Positions 48,174 to 59,146 of a stretch of 64,000 nucleotides of DNA are shown here, piece after piece. Source of the stretch: Hypoxylon rubiginosum (taxonomy: Eukaryota > Ascomycota > Sordariomycetes > Xylariales > Hypoxylaceae); assembly GCA_902806565.1 (NCBI GenBank), contig CADCXA010000025.1, positions 1,984,001 through 2,048,000 of the forward strand. Reading direction: 5' to 3'. Made by a program: the position numbers and the translations under genes. Within the stretch, counting starts at the first letter, position 1, and the number at the start of each line of letters is the position of its first letter. The notes beneath the pieces were generated by a model that made no database searches, had not been told where the DNA came from, and was given only the letters and a program-made list of their open reading frames with translations.

Positions 48174-50151
48174 ATGAACATCCCACTGTCTTTAGCGCTG
48201 GAGACCCCGAGTTACTACCACCAGCCACTCACAACGCCTGTCTCTGCAGCACCTGCAGAAGAGTCCTCACCCTTTATTTCATTCCGTCGCGTCAATCTTT
48301 GTAATACACGACCGGGACGAGGCCAACGCCAACGTCAACGCCAACGCCAACGACGACGACGACTTCCATCGCAGAGAACACCTTCTAATAAGGTTAGGGT
48401 TCAAGCGGAGGGAGACGAAGGGGAAGAAACTTTAGTTATTTTCGGCCCGCGACGATTTTCTCCAGTGTCTAGTCCGGCCGTCGAGGCGGCCATCTTAGAT
48501 CCTTATCTCAAACGGCTTCGCACGCGGACAACCATCCTACGAACTTGTCATCGTCCGCCGTAGATGCAAATCCAGATGCTCAAGTGCAACGCGCGAATCC
48601 CTCCGTCTATTCGCCTTCTCACCAGCCTGAGTACCCGAGCGTTGCAGCCCCAGAGCGAGCCTTTGTCGCTAGCCAACGGCGACAAACCCCTGGTACCCGA
48701 AGAAATTTATTAGCCACGAGAGCCCCCGAAGCTCGCGATTATATTCCTCAATCACCTTTTCGTAACCGTGCCGCTGTCGCGACGGCTCCTACCTCTCTTT
48801 ATCGTCTCCCTAGTCGATTCGGCCCGGGTCGTCTTTGGAATCCAACCAATTCGACCCCGAGAGTTCCGCCATCTCGATCTTCACGACCCCCTCAACCGTC
48901 TCGCAAACGCCGTCTATCCACACCTCCACCTCCTTCTGTACCCGTCAACCATCCTGCTATCGAGATCTCGTCCGATCCAACTGAACCTATAGGATTTGGA
49001 GCCGGCGATTTCCCACTTCTTCCCCTGCCCGAACATTCCACAAGGGGCAGTTTACATATCGAGGGAAGGGCAAGTGGGGATAAGAGGATAAGTCTCCCTG
49101 CTTCTCTTCGGCACTCCTACGACGGCAAACGCACCTCCAATCCTCCACCCCCTCAGGAGGCAGAAGCTGGCCCATCCCAACCTAGGCCAAAACCCGAAAG
49201 ACCCAGAATTACTGGAGTAAGAAAGCGCGGCCAGAGTGTTGCCAAGCGAGCACGGGCAATCAGTTTTGGGCTTGTTCGACCTGAGACCTCTGAAGGTTCG
49301 CCTAAGAAGCTTGACAAAGGGAAAGGTAAAGCCGTCATGTCACAGATGGGGAATGACGATCCAGCAAGGTCGTTTTCCAAGGACCTTGAAAGGGGCCCCT
49401 CTGTTCTGGGTCACCGACATAACGGATCAAATGCGTCACTCCCAGGTGGAATCGGCTCGGCCATATCCTCGAGCGACTCCTCCATTCTAGGCGATCCTGA
49501 CCAGCCAGACTTGGGCGAAGAATGGGGTCCCCAGCACCCGTGTTATCCACATCTAAACCCACATGTACCTCTTAATTCGCCTGAATACACAAGCACACGC
49601 ATCATACGCATTCGAAGAGATTGGCTTATAGAAGGCGATTTGGCGCCTACCTTTTCCAATTTATACCCAGAAATCCTAGACCCAGCGGGAGTATCCGAGC
49701 AAGAGTTTCGTCGAGTCATCGAGAAGCTAAACGGGGAGCTAATACCTATATTCAACCCCTATAGCTGGAGAAACATACTTGATGGCGTGTTGGGCCTCAT
49801 CACCGGGTGGGTTTGGGACGACTTGGGTCTCACATATGCCAAAACTAGACTACGTAGTCTAGAGAGCTGGATCGACAAGTGGAATATAGATATGGAGAAA
49901 GCAGCCGGCTCGGAAGAGGGTATAATTGCCCCTAGAATTGTCTCGTTGCGGCGAACCGGCTATATGAATGTGAGTATATCCCTTTTATAACAATGCTTTC
50001 AGCTCTTCTAACCGCCCTCTAGCTCGACTTTCAAATTCCCGACCCGGAAATAGCGCCTGCTACCAGTGAGCCGTCCGGCTCGAGGTCAGGTCCAAATATG
50101 CCAGCTGAACCGAACCCAACAGTGTTGCCCGAATCCCGTATCGAGGCATAA
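48174..50151 (+). CDS. ERF4: Erf4/Golgin A7 family subunit of Ras palmitoyltransferase
   Basis: Partner of the DHHC enzyme Erf2 at the ER; needed for Ras palmitoylation. Exons proposed: 48174-48392, 48473-49969 and 50023-50151, all phase 0, giving 614 residues. The Erf4 domain spans roughly residues 405-575: HPCYPHLNPHVPLNS, STRIIRIRRDWLIEGD, VSEQEFRRVIEKLNGEL, FNPYSWRNILDGVLGLITGW and, across the last intron, GYMN then LDFQIPDPE. The first 400 residues are disordered, with RQRQRQRQRRRR near residue 52 and a basic KRRLSTPPPP motif. The first intron (80 bp, GTTAGG to TCTAG) is my least certain join. It is needed because the long second ORF has no ATG and because the phases match. Much longer than yeast Erf4, as is common in filamentous fungi. 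Confidence 0.82.
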
Positions 50152-51271
50152 CCTTAGAACCCCGTCTTCGTATTCGCCCATTGTATAAATTCGTTGCTTT
50201 ATTCACTTCATAGTTCATTTTAATCCGACTCGGCCGTCATCTCGAGCTGTACGAATTACGAAGATACCCCAGCATAGCTACATACTATCATTGTTTACAA
50301 TACCTACCTATTTATGTTTCTTTTTTTTTTTTTTTTTTACCACCGGAGCTGAGTCTCCGTCCTTCCTTTCGAACGTCGACCTTTATCGAAATTGCTATAT
50401 TAATATCACGGCATGGCAATGGCGTTTTGGATGCATCGTTATGGTAGACTTCGCCTACTCCTCACCAGCTCGACGATTCGTTAGTCAGGATAATAGTTCC
50501 CGAGGGACTGGGACTGGAGGATGAGAGATGGAGCACCACTAGTATGTTGCCGTTTGCGTTTGTAAGGAGTAGCAATGAGACATCCCGCCTGCGAGGGCAT
50601 CATAGCAAATGACAAGAGACTTTCAGATAGAATGTTTCCAGCTGTCAATAATAACTTCACTTAATGTGTTTGATTCGCCTAATGTTCAATTCATGCTTTT
50701 TATTTGCACAGGGCAGTTCAATACCTGGGTATATACCCCTATTTGCTTTCCATGCCATCCTTCCATTACTTTGCAGTATCCGAGGCGGTACGCATGTACG
50801 ACACGTGCTGATAGACTATCGGAACCAGTATCCGCAGTCAAGTAATTTCCTCCCACAACAGAACTCTAACAATTCCACGCCCAGCTCAACGGGCATTCCC
50901 TTGAGCCATAAGCGTAAGCGTATAATATCGCCATTCCTCAGCACGTTGTCGAAGTGCTATGGCGGAAACGCAATATTAACCACGCAACCTGTCGTCCATT
51001 CTTGTAACGTCTCCTCCGTGATCCATCCGAGCTGGACTGTCAGAAACTTCGTTGCTTCATCGCCGCGTCGAACAACTTTTCGACGCACTAATGCATCCCG
51101 CAGTCCTTAATAGCCTTATCACACAACAACTGGAAGAAAAAAAAAGGGAGGGGGGACGAAAGGAAAAGAAAAAAAAAAGGGTAAAGAAAACCGTATGACC
51201 TTAACTCCTCATCAAACATAACCTTCTCTCGAGCCGACGAGGAGGACCGACCTCGGACAACCTCCGCTTCC
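50152..51271. other. Convergent 3' flanks of ERF4 and STE3
   Basis: 1.1 kb of untranslated and spacer DNA. A poly-T run of 18 bases at about 50321-50338 and purine-rich runs near 51130-51180 are present; no gene supported. Confidence 0.6.
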
Positions 51272-53721
51272 TTACTTAGATTCAGGATCCTCGGAATCCT
51301 TGCCCTTCTTAGGCTTGATATATTGATCGAATTGTACATTCGTGGTTCGGGGAATGCGCACGCGGCGGCCCTGGCGAGGTCGGATGGCTTCGAGACCCGG
51401 CGCCAGACGGATGGGCGGGCTGTCCCAGGGGTCGGGATCAGGGGGGTCGTCACGGTGACGAGTGAAGCTGTTCTCACCATCGTCGACGAGCTCCTCGTCG
51501 AACTCCTCTTCCTCGTCGACCTTTGCCTTCGCCTTGCCCTTGCCCTTGACATCTGCGATTGCAGCTGTAGCTGCCGCTCCCGATCCTGTTCCTGATTCAC
51601 TCGCCGTCATCGCCGTCGGGGACGGGGTCGGGGACGGAGTCGCGGACGGGGTCTCCGAGGTGTGGGCGGTGCCTCTGAGGAACGGCCAACTGACGTCGGT
51701 CGGGGCGGTGGGCGCGGGGGCCGCCGACGTCGACGCCTCCTGCTGCTGGCTCCAGGTGACGAACTCCTCCCCGGGGCCCCAGCCGTCGTCGATCACGTCG
51801 CGTGGCTGCACGGCGTCGCGCGACGTCTTGTGCATGGCCGAGGAGGAGTCGTCGTCGTTTCCGACGGCGGCGGCGCGCGGCGACGAGTTCTCGTAGCGGT
51901 ACAGGGCCGAGGGCGAATTCAGCCACGCCAGGGTGCTGGAGGGCGCGGGCAGGGCGGGGCTGATGGGCGGGTTGTTGTTGCCTACGCGCCTGTCGTCGCG
52001 GACGCTGGCGCGGGCGCCGGACACCCACGGCGACACGATGTCGCGGCCCGCGGCGACGCCGCTCCGGTGCGGGAACTCGGAGATCCGGGGCAGGTGCTCG
52101 GTGGCGCCGCGCAGGGCCGCCGCCTGCTGTGGCGAAATCCGGTAGCGGTACTGCTGGTAGCCGAGGGACGAGGCGCGCTCCGGGATCATGGAGTCGATCA
52201 CGCGGCTGCTCTGCAGGGGGCTGCTCGGCTCGAGGCGGAGCAGCAGCTGCTCGCTCAGCGGCGCGCTCGGCGTCAGGGGCGTGGGCGGGAGCGGGCGTCG
52301 GGCGGGCGCCTGCAGGAGGGGCTCCGGGCCGAAGCTCGTGTCGGTGCCGGTGTCGAGGGCGGGGTACGGGTTGGATCGTCGAGACCTGGGAGATGTGGGA
52401 GTTAGTCATACTTTGTGATCTGAAGTTATCACGAGGGGGGGGATACGAGAGATAACTTACCGACCGGTGCCGACCGCCTTGCCTTTGCCTTTGTCTTTCT
52501 TGTTACCGAGGTCCTTCAGTTCAATCCAGAGGTGGCGCACGTCGTTACGATTGGGAGGTCCGTCGCGCGACTCCCGAAGCTTCGGGAAAAGGCGGGCTAA
52601 GCCCAGGGCTACCGCGTAGCGGCGGTACATGTCGAGACCATCTTTGGTCGTGCCGAAGAAAGCTATGATGACAATGCTCGTGGAGATGGGAATCCAGGGC
52701 TGGTTGATGACCGAATTCTGTAGGAGCCACGACGGCACGAACAGGATCGCGTCCCAGGGGTACGGGTTGTTACCATGATGGATTCGGTTGAAGCTATACG
52801 GCTTGAAACTTGCTTCAGCCGCGCCCTGGAGAGTCTGCACCATGAAGTAGATGGACACGGGCAGGTAGACGATGAGGATCGAGAGAGACATGTTGTACAG
52901 TCTGCATCGGGCCTGTCTTGCACGTGCGGACGCGTTGCTGTTGGATGGCAGAGCATCCTTGCTCTCCTTCACAATAGCTCTGTAGCGTTTCCAGGCAAGA
53001 ACTGCGGACGCCATTAGCAATTTCTCCTTTTCTTCTTTTTTTACATCCAGGGGATACCACGGGACTCGATCGATAACTTACAGGCGAAGGGAACAGACGC
53101 AAACACGAAGACGGGATTGGGAACTTCGTATACGACAACCCGGGGCCAGCTGACATCGTACACGGGCAGGCAACCTACGAGGGTGCCGATCTTGTACCGT
53201 TGGGAGATGTCAAAGAAAGTGAAGAACAGTTGAAAGAGGGGGACAGGAACGATGATGGCGGCTTGGATGCGGGCCATATGGGCGCGCTCCGCGCGGCTCG
53301 GCTGCGTGACGCGCGCGACCTTGACCTGCTGCGCGAGGCGGTAGATGATGGCGAAGATGGACGCCGCGTACGCCGTGTACAGCGGCTGCTGTAGGTAGAC
53401 CTCAATGTCGCAGAGGCCAGTACCGTCCCACCAGACGTCCCAGTTGTCAGTGCTCCAGATGATTGAGTTGAGCACGGTGAAGAAGTTGATGCAGGCTAGC
53501 ACGACGATCAGGGTCACGGGCGCGACGTCGCCGTTGCGGCAGAGCAGGCGGAACGGCACCCAGCAGAACACCGTGCTGAGGACGGCGAGGATCACGCGGA
53601 AGGCGAGGTTAGCTTGGAGACTGGGGTTAGGCGCGAAGCGCTGGTCCAATGCCGATGAGCCATCCTGGGTGGCGTTGGCGGCGATGACAGCAGCAGCCGC
53701 CAGCTTGATGATAGGTGGCAT
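51272..53721 (-). CDS. STE3: STE3-type (a-factor-like) pheromone receptor GPCR with very long C-terminal tail
   Basis: Seven-helix receptor for the lipidated mating pheromone, coupled to the heterotrimeric G protein and the mating MAPK cascade. Exons: 53721-53082, 53001-52461 and 52385-51272, giving 764 residues. Helices: about 38-60, 66-90, 110-135, 150-172, 193-220, 260-285 and 315-335. STE3 hallmarks are the NGDVAPVTLIVVLACINF region, the IYRLAQQV segment after helix 3 and the LAWKRYRAIVKES loop after helix 5, restored by splicing. The tail of about 420 residues is disordered, Pro/Ser-rich and GC-rich, with two Lys/Gly runs (KGKGKA) and an acidic EEEEFDEE patch. Yeast Ste3 is about 470 residues, so the tail is a large extension. 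Tail phosphorylation or ubiquitination control is inference. Confidence 0.9.
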
Positions 53722-53724
53722 GGT

Positions 53725-53743
53725 GAGTCAGTCAGTCAGTCAG
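53725..53743. repeat. (AGTC)n repeat just upstream of the STE3 start
   Basis: Four to five copies of AGTC ending four bases before the STE3 ATG. On the coding strand it forms TGACTGACTCA, containing an AP-1/Gcn4-type TGACTCA. Confidence 0.8.
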
Positions 53744-54308
53744 CGTGGCGCAAACCACCGCGAGAGATATCGAAGACAAAACAAAAGAAAGAGTCGGGGA
53801 TCTGGGGTGGGTATTCGTAAGTAGTGTTATGCTATCACTACACCGAAAGTCGCGTGTTACGCGGGAGCTGGTGTTGTATCTGTGATACTTGGATGATGAT
53901 GAATGTATGGTATCCGAGATACAATCATCAACGGGGAACCAAAGGGAGAAGCCAAAGGAGCTTCGCACTTTGGATGGATGTTGATGGGGATGAGGATGGA
54001 TGGGAATGGGGATGTTGATGATGCGAGAGATGAAAAGGTTGGGATCAAAAAGGGAAATGGGACATCTAAAAACTGCAGTCCGCAGTTTGATGATGATGCG
54101 AGAGGGAAAGGATCCGCATTTCTTGGTTGTAGGGACGGACAAGTAGAAGTTACAGCCCTCGAGACTCTTCTTGCTTAGTCGCCACGCGCCCTGTGCTTCG
54201 AGAGATACTTGTACCTAAGTACGGGGCGTTCGCCGAGAGAAAGGAGACTAGTGTCGAGGGGCCGATGTGGTTGGCGATGTCATAGAGTCTCGGCGGGGGT
54301 GGTGTTGA

Positions 54309-54380
54309 GCCCCGTCCCCCGTCCCCGTCCCCCGCCCCCGTCCCCGTCCCCGTCCCCGTCCCCGTCCCCGTCCCCCGTCC
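54309..54380. repeat. (CCCCGT)n microsatellite, G-quadruplex-prone on the minus strand
   Basis: About twelve units of CCCCGT or CCCCCGT. The minus strand, which is the STE3 coding strand, reads GGGGAC repeated: G-runs of four or five with two-base spacers. It begins 588 bp upstream of the STE3 start codon. Confidence 0.85.
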
Positions 54381-56369
54381 GGCGTTACACAGTCTGCGGA
54401 CCACACGTACAGTGCTTCATTGTGCCTTCACGGGTGGACAATGACTAGACTACACCTCGAGGGTCTACTACAGAGTGAACTGGTGCCGTCTTCGAGTGTT
54501 AGACTGTATCCCATATCCTTTGTCACTGGGCTATGGACAGCTGTATACCCGTGAACAGACAGACCAAGTCTCCGTGATGGCCGTGAAGATCTATAACGTC
54601 TTAGATCATCTCGCAGACCACTTATACCATGGGTAAATGTCTTCCATTGATACTGTAGGAGTTGCCAGCATGGCATTGGCATGAGCCAGCATCCATAGAA
54701 ATATCTTGGGTAGGCCATGATATTACTATATCATAGGTACTAGAACCAGCAATACCAACTGTTCAAAGATCAGACAACATGAAGTACGAATATCAGTGAA
54801 CCGCCCCAGTGACTACTAGGTAGAAGGGTCTACCTGATTAAGGGGCTATGCTGTAGCAGGATCAAGCGTTCATATTTTAAACCAGCAATTCTTACAGATA
54901 GATCAAAATTCACTTACTGAAATTTTACCCCTTTTCTTTTATGGGAGATGTTTATAATGATTCGTATAGGGAAGTACGTATTTTGAAGATATGACTTTGT
55001 CCTAGAGGAATTAAGCTTAATCTGATATAAAAAGGGCATATTAAAATAGGAGATCAGTGGATGAAGTGTTTTATTAAGTAATTCATCAACTTGAACATAC
55101 AGGAGAGCAGCCGAAATCGTATATCAGACCTTGCATTCTAAGCAGCCGGCTAATTTCTTTACAATAAACCACCATATCCATTTTGGGGAATGTGCTGAGG
55201 CCTTCATGCTGCTCACTAAATTCAAGGTAGGTTTACACGAACCTTTCGTAACTAGTGGCTTGTCACAGCATAGGCTATACAATCATAGAGACGCTTTGTT
55301 GTTGTACTCGACCGAATCATAGGTGTGAGTAGTTCATTGCCATGTCAGGACATACGAACGAAGAATAATCGGATAGCTTGACTGCTTTTGTGTTGCTAAA
55401 AGTAATATTGGGATATCTTCAAACGTGTGCCGAGTTTACTAGGGTAATATAAAAATAAAAAAAAAGGAACAGTTTTCACAATGGTTTGAGTAGCTGCAAG
55501 CACCTGGTACCTATGCTACCATGTAAACGAGGTGGTAGGGGGAAAATGATACTTTCCCGAGAAGACCGTCAGACCTCCCCTTAGATTGTAAGGACCTCAT
55601 GTAAGTTTTACAACTTTTCTCTAGGTATCTTCCACATGGCGTCGTGCCTTTAGGGGGAACCTCAATATTTTTGTGGGCTGGGACTAGGAACTTCACCGAA
55701 CTGGTACAGACTCTGCTGGCATATGTACCTTATATCGTGTCAGGCTCGAGTGATTTGATCAATGCCCGAACGGAGTAGGAAAAATCACTTATTCGGTGTA
55801 AATCATACACATCCATGGATGGATCATTGACCATTGTCAACTCTAGCTCTCTAGATACTGTACTTGAATGCTCAGTCAAAACGCAGTAATGGAAATGAGG
55901 TACAGCTGTATGATAGCGTATATGTAGGAGGCTTCCAAATATAAGAACTATTCTGATGTTAGGCCAGCAAGCCAAGAACTTCAGATAGAGACTGGCACAG
56001 GTATAGCTGAGGCCTCTAAAAGGGGCAGAAGGGGTCGGTTTGCCTTAACGGATAGATAAATACTTGCTGTCTGGACATGCAATTAAAAGTTAGATATGTG
56101 GGCTAGAACACCCCATACTTAATCGATATGTACGTAGATAAGTGTATGAGCCAATCAGAATTAAGAAAAGAGTTATCTAATTTCCGTCGCGTTAAGCTTC
56201 ATGCACACAATCGCGAACTTCAGCTCGACATATCGCAACGACGTAAAAGCTCGAATATTCGCAAATTGCTTGTTTACAGCCCGATTATTCGACTGCTATC
56301 TACCTCGAAGTTCGCGATCCCTTCAATCCTTCTTCTCAATCCCGAGACCCACCACCAAAGTAGAGAAGG

Positions 56370-57002
56370 ATGTCCTTCCTCACCCGCCGCGCGATCGCTA
56401 CCGCCCCGAGCCTCTCGCGAGCCTTCAGCGCCTCGGCACGCCGCGATCTCGCCAAGATCACGATAGTCGGCAACCTGGCCGCGACGCCCGAGCTCCGGGC
56501 CACCAGCGCGGGCCGCGAAATCGTCGAATATGCCGTCGCCAGCAATCACGGGCATCGGGAGAACCGCCAGACCAGCTGGTTCAAAGTCGCTGCTTTCGTC
56601 GAGGAGGGTCCCCGCCGCGACTTCTTGACGGGCCTACCCAAAGGGTACGTTTTTTTTTCTATTTCTCGTGTCCCGGACCTAAGAGTCCTTTGTTTTGCAC
56701 CATCTGCTAGTGGCAGGCAGGCAGGCAGGCAGGCAGGCCAATGATAGAAAGTACCCGTGTAATTCGGATGATAGGGAAACGAGAGCTAATACAAACGCAA
56801 CGTCTATAGAGCTACCGTCTATGTCGAGGGAGATGCCGTCATGAGGCCCTACACGGATAGCGAGGGCAAGACGAAATCTTCGCTGAGCATCTACCAAAGT
56901 AAGGACAAGCTAGATCTTGGATATAGCCTAGCGATTTGCTCTAACCAGGTGTATCTAGAAACTATCGAGGTACTTCGCCGACCAACCACTACCACCGAAT
57001 AA
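56370..57002 (+). CDS. RIM1: Mitochondrial single-stranded DNA-binding protein (RIM1/SSB type)
   Basis: Binds single-stranded mitochondrial DNA during replication and repair. Exons: 56370-56644, 56810-56898 and 56959-57002, giving 135 residues, the usual length. Residues 1-26 form a mitochondrial leader (RRAIATAPSLSRAFSASARR). The OB-fold follows: KITIVGNLAATPELR, EIVEYAVASNH, TSWFKVAAF, then across intron 1 GATVYVEGDAV and, across intron 2, SLSIYQKTIEVLRRP. The last acceptor is TATCTAG. The CAG eight bases earlier shifts the frame and loses the closing strand. Intron 1 contains a (GGCA)n microsatellite. Confidence 0.93.
56711..56739. repeat. (GGCA)n microsatellite inside RIM1 intron 1
   Basis: About seven copies of GGCA, wholly intronic. 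Confidence 0.9.
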
Positions 57003-57436
57003 ACAGGCAGCGTATACGCCGAATTTGGGGGCAGCTAACGCTGCGCTGTTATGATCACTGCTTACGTGCTCTTGGATGAGATCTCCACTACGACTTTCTT
57101 ATGTGTAATAATGGGGCTACTCTTCGGAGATGCTATTGTATTATACTGCTATGCTAGGACCTGATACCAAATGTGCCATGAGCACCCTTTCTTAAGAGCG
57201 GTGTTCTAGATTAAGGGCATTAACGTTGCTCTTAATCTACTTTATAGACGTGAGTAGCAATGATCAATTGGATGTATCTTCAAGATATGTTTCTAATAGT
57301 GTTATATGCGCGCGTGTATATTCCAGTCTATTGATGCTGTACACGTGCGATGCAAATAATCCTATCTAGGGGCTGATCTTTGCTGCTCCTAATCAAGCAT
57401 TAATCAGATAATGATATATCAAACGCATAGCCAACT
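57003..57436. other. Convergent 3' flanks of RIM1 and glutathione synthetase
   Basis: 434 bp of spacer; nothing recognisable. Confidence 0.6.
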
Positions 57437-59146
57437 TTAGACCAAGCTACAACTATCCATACAGCCGAATCCAGCAGCGACACCGCCTTCTTCGCTCTTA
57501 TCTCCCTTTGTGCGCAGAAGATAGCCGGCTTGCTCGTTGCGCACTATTTTCTTGGACTGTTGATCCCAGATGCAGGTGCCGTATATGCCGAGCTCGCAAA
57601 TAACGCCGCCATGCTCCAGGTTGCCGTTTCGCAAGATCGTGTTCTTGAAGGCCGGTGGAGTAATGAGCTTCATTAGGATGTACGACGGCCAGTGGGATTC
57701 CGGGACGGATTTGAGAAACGGGGGAATCGAGGAGCGGTAGATGTTATTACCACCTCCCTCCCTTTGAGGTTTGAGGACGTAACCTTTGCAAAGCTCGGGG
57801 TCAGCAGCGATCTTCCGAGCTTTGAGGCCCGCCTCTGTGTCATCTAGGGGATATATGTTGGTGAATGTGTCTAACAGGCTGGACACGGATGCGGAGTCCT
57901 TGGATACGTAACGGGATAGTATGGACGGGTTCGAGGGTGTCTTGGGCGTCGCAAGAACCTGCTGGACCTTTTTCGTCCCGGCAACCTGAGTCAGAACTGT
58001 CGGGCACTTGATGGCTGCGGATCTCTCCAGGTGGTAGCGAGCCTCCCAAGCAGACTGGTCGGGATAGTCCGAGGGCCCATAGCCCGATCGCATGTATATT
58101 ACAGCCACCTCAAATGTATGAGAGGGTAATTGAGGCGGCCGGTACAACAGCTGACGCCCCGAGCCCTCGGCAAGGCTCGTATGCTGCAAAATCTCTGAAA
58201 ATGGTAGCCGAAAGACGGGAATCTGGGGCTCTTCGGATTTTTGGAGTTCATACTCGAGGTGGCGTTGGTCGAAGATGTTCCTCTCGCCTCCTTGGACGAG
58301 GAAGATGACGCACTTTCGGTAGTTAGTAGTAGGGGGTCCGTATTCGATAAACGCGTGCCGTATACCTGCAGCTAAACCAGCAGCGCTCCCGTTTTGAGGT
58401 AAATTCAGAGCTCCTCTCTCTATTGGTTTCTCTAATAGCGGATACTCTGCCGTCGATAGATATCTAGATGGTTCTTAGTGGTATGGCTTATGTATGAAGG
58501 ATGGATACCAACTTGTGAAGTAGCGAGGTTTGAGATGAAAGACCACCAAACGAAGATGCGATCGTATTAAACTCGACCTGTTTAATATGCGGAGCAGTAG
58601 AAGAGGCGCCATCTTGGTGAACCATATAATCGGATCGGAAGAGGCCGAGACTTTTGTGCTACGGGTGACGTAAGTCACAATGGCGATCTGAGACAAGAAT
58701 ATCTTTATCTACTTACTTGGACGTAGCCCTCCTCCTTGACCCTAAGATGAACTTTCCATAATTCTGTTATGAAGTCGTCGCTGTCGCCAATCCTATGCTT
58801 CGTTAATTGCTTGATCCAATACTGGGTAAACTGTAAACCCTGGCACCTCGCAGACTTACTCCTTCACAACCTGAGCGAGGAAAGCTTCATCTTGGCTGAT
58901 GGCTGCATAGAGCTCATTGTAAGTCTTCTGGACCGCAAGGCCTTGGTCGAAGCAGACCTGGGGAAAGGGGCTCGGGAATAGCGTTACGGGGACCGCAGTT
59001 GCGAGAATCCCGTTGGGGTCGGCCTCGGCAGCGATGACAGCAGGAGGTGGGCGAACCGTCAAACCGTGGGCCAAGGCCCAGTCCTTGATGACTTCGGTCA
59101 TCCTTTCACCCTCGCTGGGTGTGATCTCGGGTGGGTAGTTAGCCAT
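57437..59146 (-). CDS. GSH2: Glutathione synthetase (eukaryotic ATP-grasp type)
   Basis: Joins gamma-glutamylcysteine to glycine with ATP, the last step of glutathione synthesis. Exons: 59146-58860, 58792-58717, 58658-58513 and 58463-57437, giving 511 residues, normal for fungi. Start chosen at MANYPPEITPSEG; in-frame upstream Met codons lack family likeness. Visible blocks: LGLFRSDYMVHQD, IKQVEFNTIASSFGGL, SLLHKYL (Lys rebuilt across intron 3), EKPIERGALNLPQNGSAAG, the glycine-rich ATP loop GYVLKPQREGGGNNIY, and GVAAGFGCMDS near the end. The third donor is GTTGGT, weak but the only one that keeps the frame. Acts with catalase in peroxide tolerance. Divergent from the SNF2 gene. Confidence 0.94.

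Larger units (their letters stand above)
53722..56369. other. Divergent promoter region between STE3 and the mitochondrial SSB
   Basis: 2.6 kb, no supported gene. The STE3-proximal part holds GTCA and CCCCGT microsatellites; 54830-56100 is AT-rich and featureless. Confidence 0.55.

Noticed and set aside
51662..52405. 247-residue plus-strand ORF over the STE3 tail exon
   Set aside because: Caused by extreme GC content; Gly/Arg/Ala-rich without structure.
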